Below, one piece after another: positions 63,165 through 64,000 of a stretch of DNA of 64,000 nucleotides; within the stretch, counting starts at the first letter, position 1, and each line of letters opens with the position of its first letter. The notes under the pieces are model-generated. The model saw nothing but the letters and a program-made list of their open reading frames with translations, was not told where the DNA came from and did no database searches. Source of the DNA: an uncultured Clostridia bacterium (GTDB lineage Bacteria > Bacillota > Clostridia > Oscillospirales > CAG-272). The stretch lies in assembly GCA_947631765.1 (NCBI GenBank), contig CANRMP010000003.1, positions 62,001 to 126,000 of the forward strand, read 5' to 3'. The position numbers and the translations under genes are program-made.

Positions 63165-63469
63165 TATTGTTGTCCTTTCCCGTCAAGGTAACGTTTGAGC
63201 AGTCTGTTATACCCGCCGCTTCCGTACTGAATACACCTTGACACACGACTTAAAGTGGCGCTTGATATTTCTGTGCTTGAGGTTATTTGCGTGTAGGTTT
63301 TCCCGTCAAGTAATAGCTCGGCGCCGCAAAGCCGCTGTGCCATCTGCTCAATTTCCTTATATGTGCAAAGATCCTCGAAAAAAATTCCGAACTCCTCCTC
63401 GCTTGTAAGTGAGGCAAGCACCTTGTAAAGCTCGCTAATATGCTCACTGCCGTGATGGACTTCCATATA
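63164..63469 (-). CDS. yerC: YerC/YecD TrpR-like regulator (probable histidine regulator)
   Basis: 101 residues. ISELYKVLASLTSEEEFGIF, DLCTYKEIEQMAQRLCGAEL and the helix-turn-helix YTQITSSTEISSATLSRVSR make a TrpR-type DNA-binding protein. Homologues heading his operons in Firmicutes are proposed histidine repressors (HisR). The start ATG at 63469 has AAAGGAAAG upstream. The first gene of the his operon, so probably autoregulated through CACTTTAG-type sites next to its promoter. Confidence 0.93.
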   Translation of the reverse strand, partial: YMEVHHGSEHISELYKVLASLTSEEEFGIFFEDLCTYKEIEQMAQRLCGAELLLDGKTYTQITSSTEISSATLSRVSRCIQYGSGGYNRLLKRYLDGKGQQ

Positions 63470-63497
63470 CATCTTTCCTTTCAGCATTAATTCTTTT

Positions 63498-63551
63498 CAC
63501 TTTAGTGGTATTATACACTATTGCATTAGAGTTGTAAAGTGCTAAAGTGTG
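63498..63551. promoter_or_regulatory. CACTTTAG-type sites around the his promoter (candidate operator)
   Basis: CACTTTAGTG at 63498-63507 is a near-palindrome (CACT-NN-AGTG) just downstream of the -10 box. AAAGTGCTAAAGTGT at 63536-63550, at and beyond the -35 box, contains two more half-sites. Their position fits repression by YerC. Confidence 0.5.
63510..63538 (-). promoter_or_regulatory. Promoter of the his operon
   Basis: Minus strand: TTTACA (63538-63533), 17 nt, TATAAT (63515-63510), about 40 nt before the yerC ATG. Confidence 0.8.
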
Positions 63552-63552
63552 T

Positions 63553-63583
63553 ATTAAACGGTATTACCATAATACCGTTTAAT
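63553..63583. promoter_or_regulatory. Perfect 14-bp inverted repeat upstream of the his promoter
   Basis: ATTAAACGGTATTA, CCA, TAATACCGTTTAAT. It lies between the end of the dehydrogenase gene and the his promoter. It may terminate the former (no good T-run) or be a second operator. Confidence 0.6.
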
Positions 63584-63637
63584 AGAGAATAATATTATTA
63601 TGTTTCCGTTTATATCTGCAATTTATTGCAAATACGG

Positions 63638-64000
63638 TTATTTTCTGAGCGCAAGCTTATAAATATTTTCGGCGTCCTTTTCGTCAAGGTGGACGAATCC
63701 GCCTGTTTTTCCTCCGTTTAGCCCGAGGGTTTTCACAAGATAGGGTATGTCTTTTTCATCGGCTCCCAGTTCTTGCATCGTTGTGGGCATACCGATAGAT
63801 TTAAGGAACGCACGAAAGGCGGCAATTCCCGCCTTTGCCGTGCTTTCCGGATTGTCAAAATCCATGGGACAGCCCCAAACGCGCACCGCAACCTTGCAAA
63901 ATCTCATGATATCGTGGCGGTAAACGTATTCCATCCAAGCCGGCATAATTACCGCAAGTCCCGCGCCGTGAGCGCAGTCGGTAAGCGCCGATATCTCATG
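63638..64000 (-). CDS. Iron-containing alcohol dehydrogenase, C-terminal part (cut by window edge)
   Basis: The last 120 codons are visible; the N-terminus is beyond position 64000. HEISALTDCAHGAGLAVIMP contains the iron-binding His residues (H..LTDCAHG), and AWMEYVYRH with FLKSIGMPTTMQELGADEKD is typical of the NADH-dependent butanol dehydrogenase (BDH/YqhD) branch of family III dehydrogenases. Likely reduces aldehydes to alcohols in fermentation. Confidence 0.9.
   Translation of the reverse strand, partial: HEISALTDCAHGAGLAVIMPAWMEYVYRHDIMRFCKVAVRVWGCPMDFDNPESTAKAGIAAFRAFLKSIGMPTTMQELGADEKDIPYLVKTLGLNGGKTGGFVHLDEKDAENIYKLALRK

Overview
The window looks like a chromosomal segment of an anaerobic, endospore-forming Firmicute of the class Clostridia. 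The evidence is a complete spoIIAA-spoIIAB-sigF operon, a T-box leader in front of valS, short-form HisG paired with HisZ, a YerC/TrpR-like regulator heading the his operon, and very regular sigma-A promoters (TTGACA-like, 17 nt, TATAAT-like). Sugar-handling genes (GH38 mannosidase, GH2 beta-galactosidase, solute-binding lipoproteins, a beta-helix carbohydrate-binding lipoprotein) suggest a gut or plant-fibre habitat. I cannot name the genus. No rRNA, tRNA, CRISPR array, phage or intact transposase is recognisable.

Layout, left to right. 1-3.8 kb is a mannoside locus: a GH38 mannosidase (cut by the window edge) and an ROK sugar kinase, divergent from a long mannose-6-phosphate isomerase. 3.9-5.5 kb holds an ECF-like sigma factor with a large C-terminal extension. 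5.5-7.3 kb is a decayed region: a MerR regulator whose frame continues, after one stop codon, into a broken FGGY sugar kinase that is joined to the broken tail of a cell-surface protein. 7.4-7.9 kb carries tmRNA, with smpB 2.6 kb further on. Between them lies a DUF1538 membrane protein with two PII-like proteins. 10.9-16.7 kb is housekeeping (rsmI, trmN6-like, ferredoxin, ricT, holB, a HAD phosphatase).

16.9-24 kb is an envelope region: an RsiV-like lipoprotein, DUF951, YfhO and a convergent LtaS-type polymerase. YfhO and LtaS are separated by an 860-nt hairpin-rich spacer bounded by an inverted 73-nt repeat. 24.3-27.3 kb is T-box-valS, 27.4-29.0 kb the spoIIA operon, and 29.1-36.8 kb yceD-rpmF, a DUF512 radical-SAM-like protein, der, plsY, rpmB, a DUF6873 protein, a SanA/YdcF-like protein and an M14 peptidase. 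alaS follows. 39.7-41.4 kb has two similar two-helix/coiled-coil membrane proteins around an XRE regulator. 41.4-43.5 kb is a HAD-luxS-mtnN operon for the activated-methyl cycle. Then come an S1-domain protein, rplM-rpsI, an internally deleted ATPase remnant, a small helical protein, a beta-helix lipoprotein, and two tandem paralogous solute-binding lipoproteins without transporter partners.

52.7-63.5 kb (minus strand) is one long unit: yerC-hisZ-hisG-hisD-hisC-hisB-hisH-hisA-hisF-hisIE, with a GH2 beta-galactosidase 36 nt behind hisIE. It covers the histidine pathway except histidinol-phosphate phosphatase. The window ends inside an iron-containing alcohol dehydrogenase. The least explained items are the DUF1538/PII-like cassette, the XRE-flanked membrane-protein pair, the sigma factor extension, the covarying 73-nt inverted repeat, the paired orphan binding proteins and the MerR-kinase fusion remnant.
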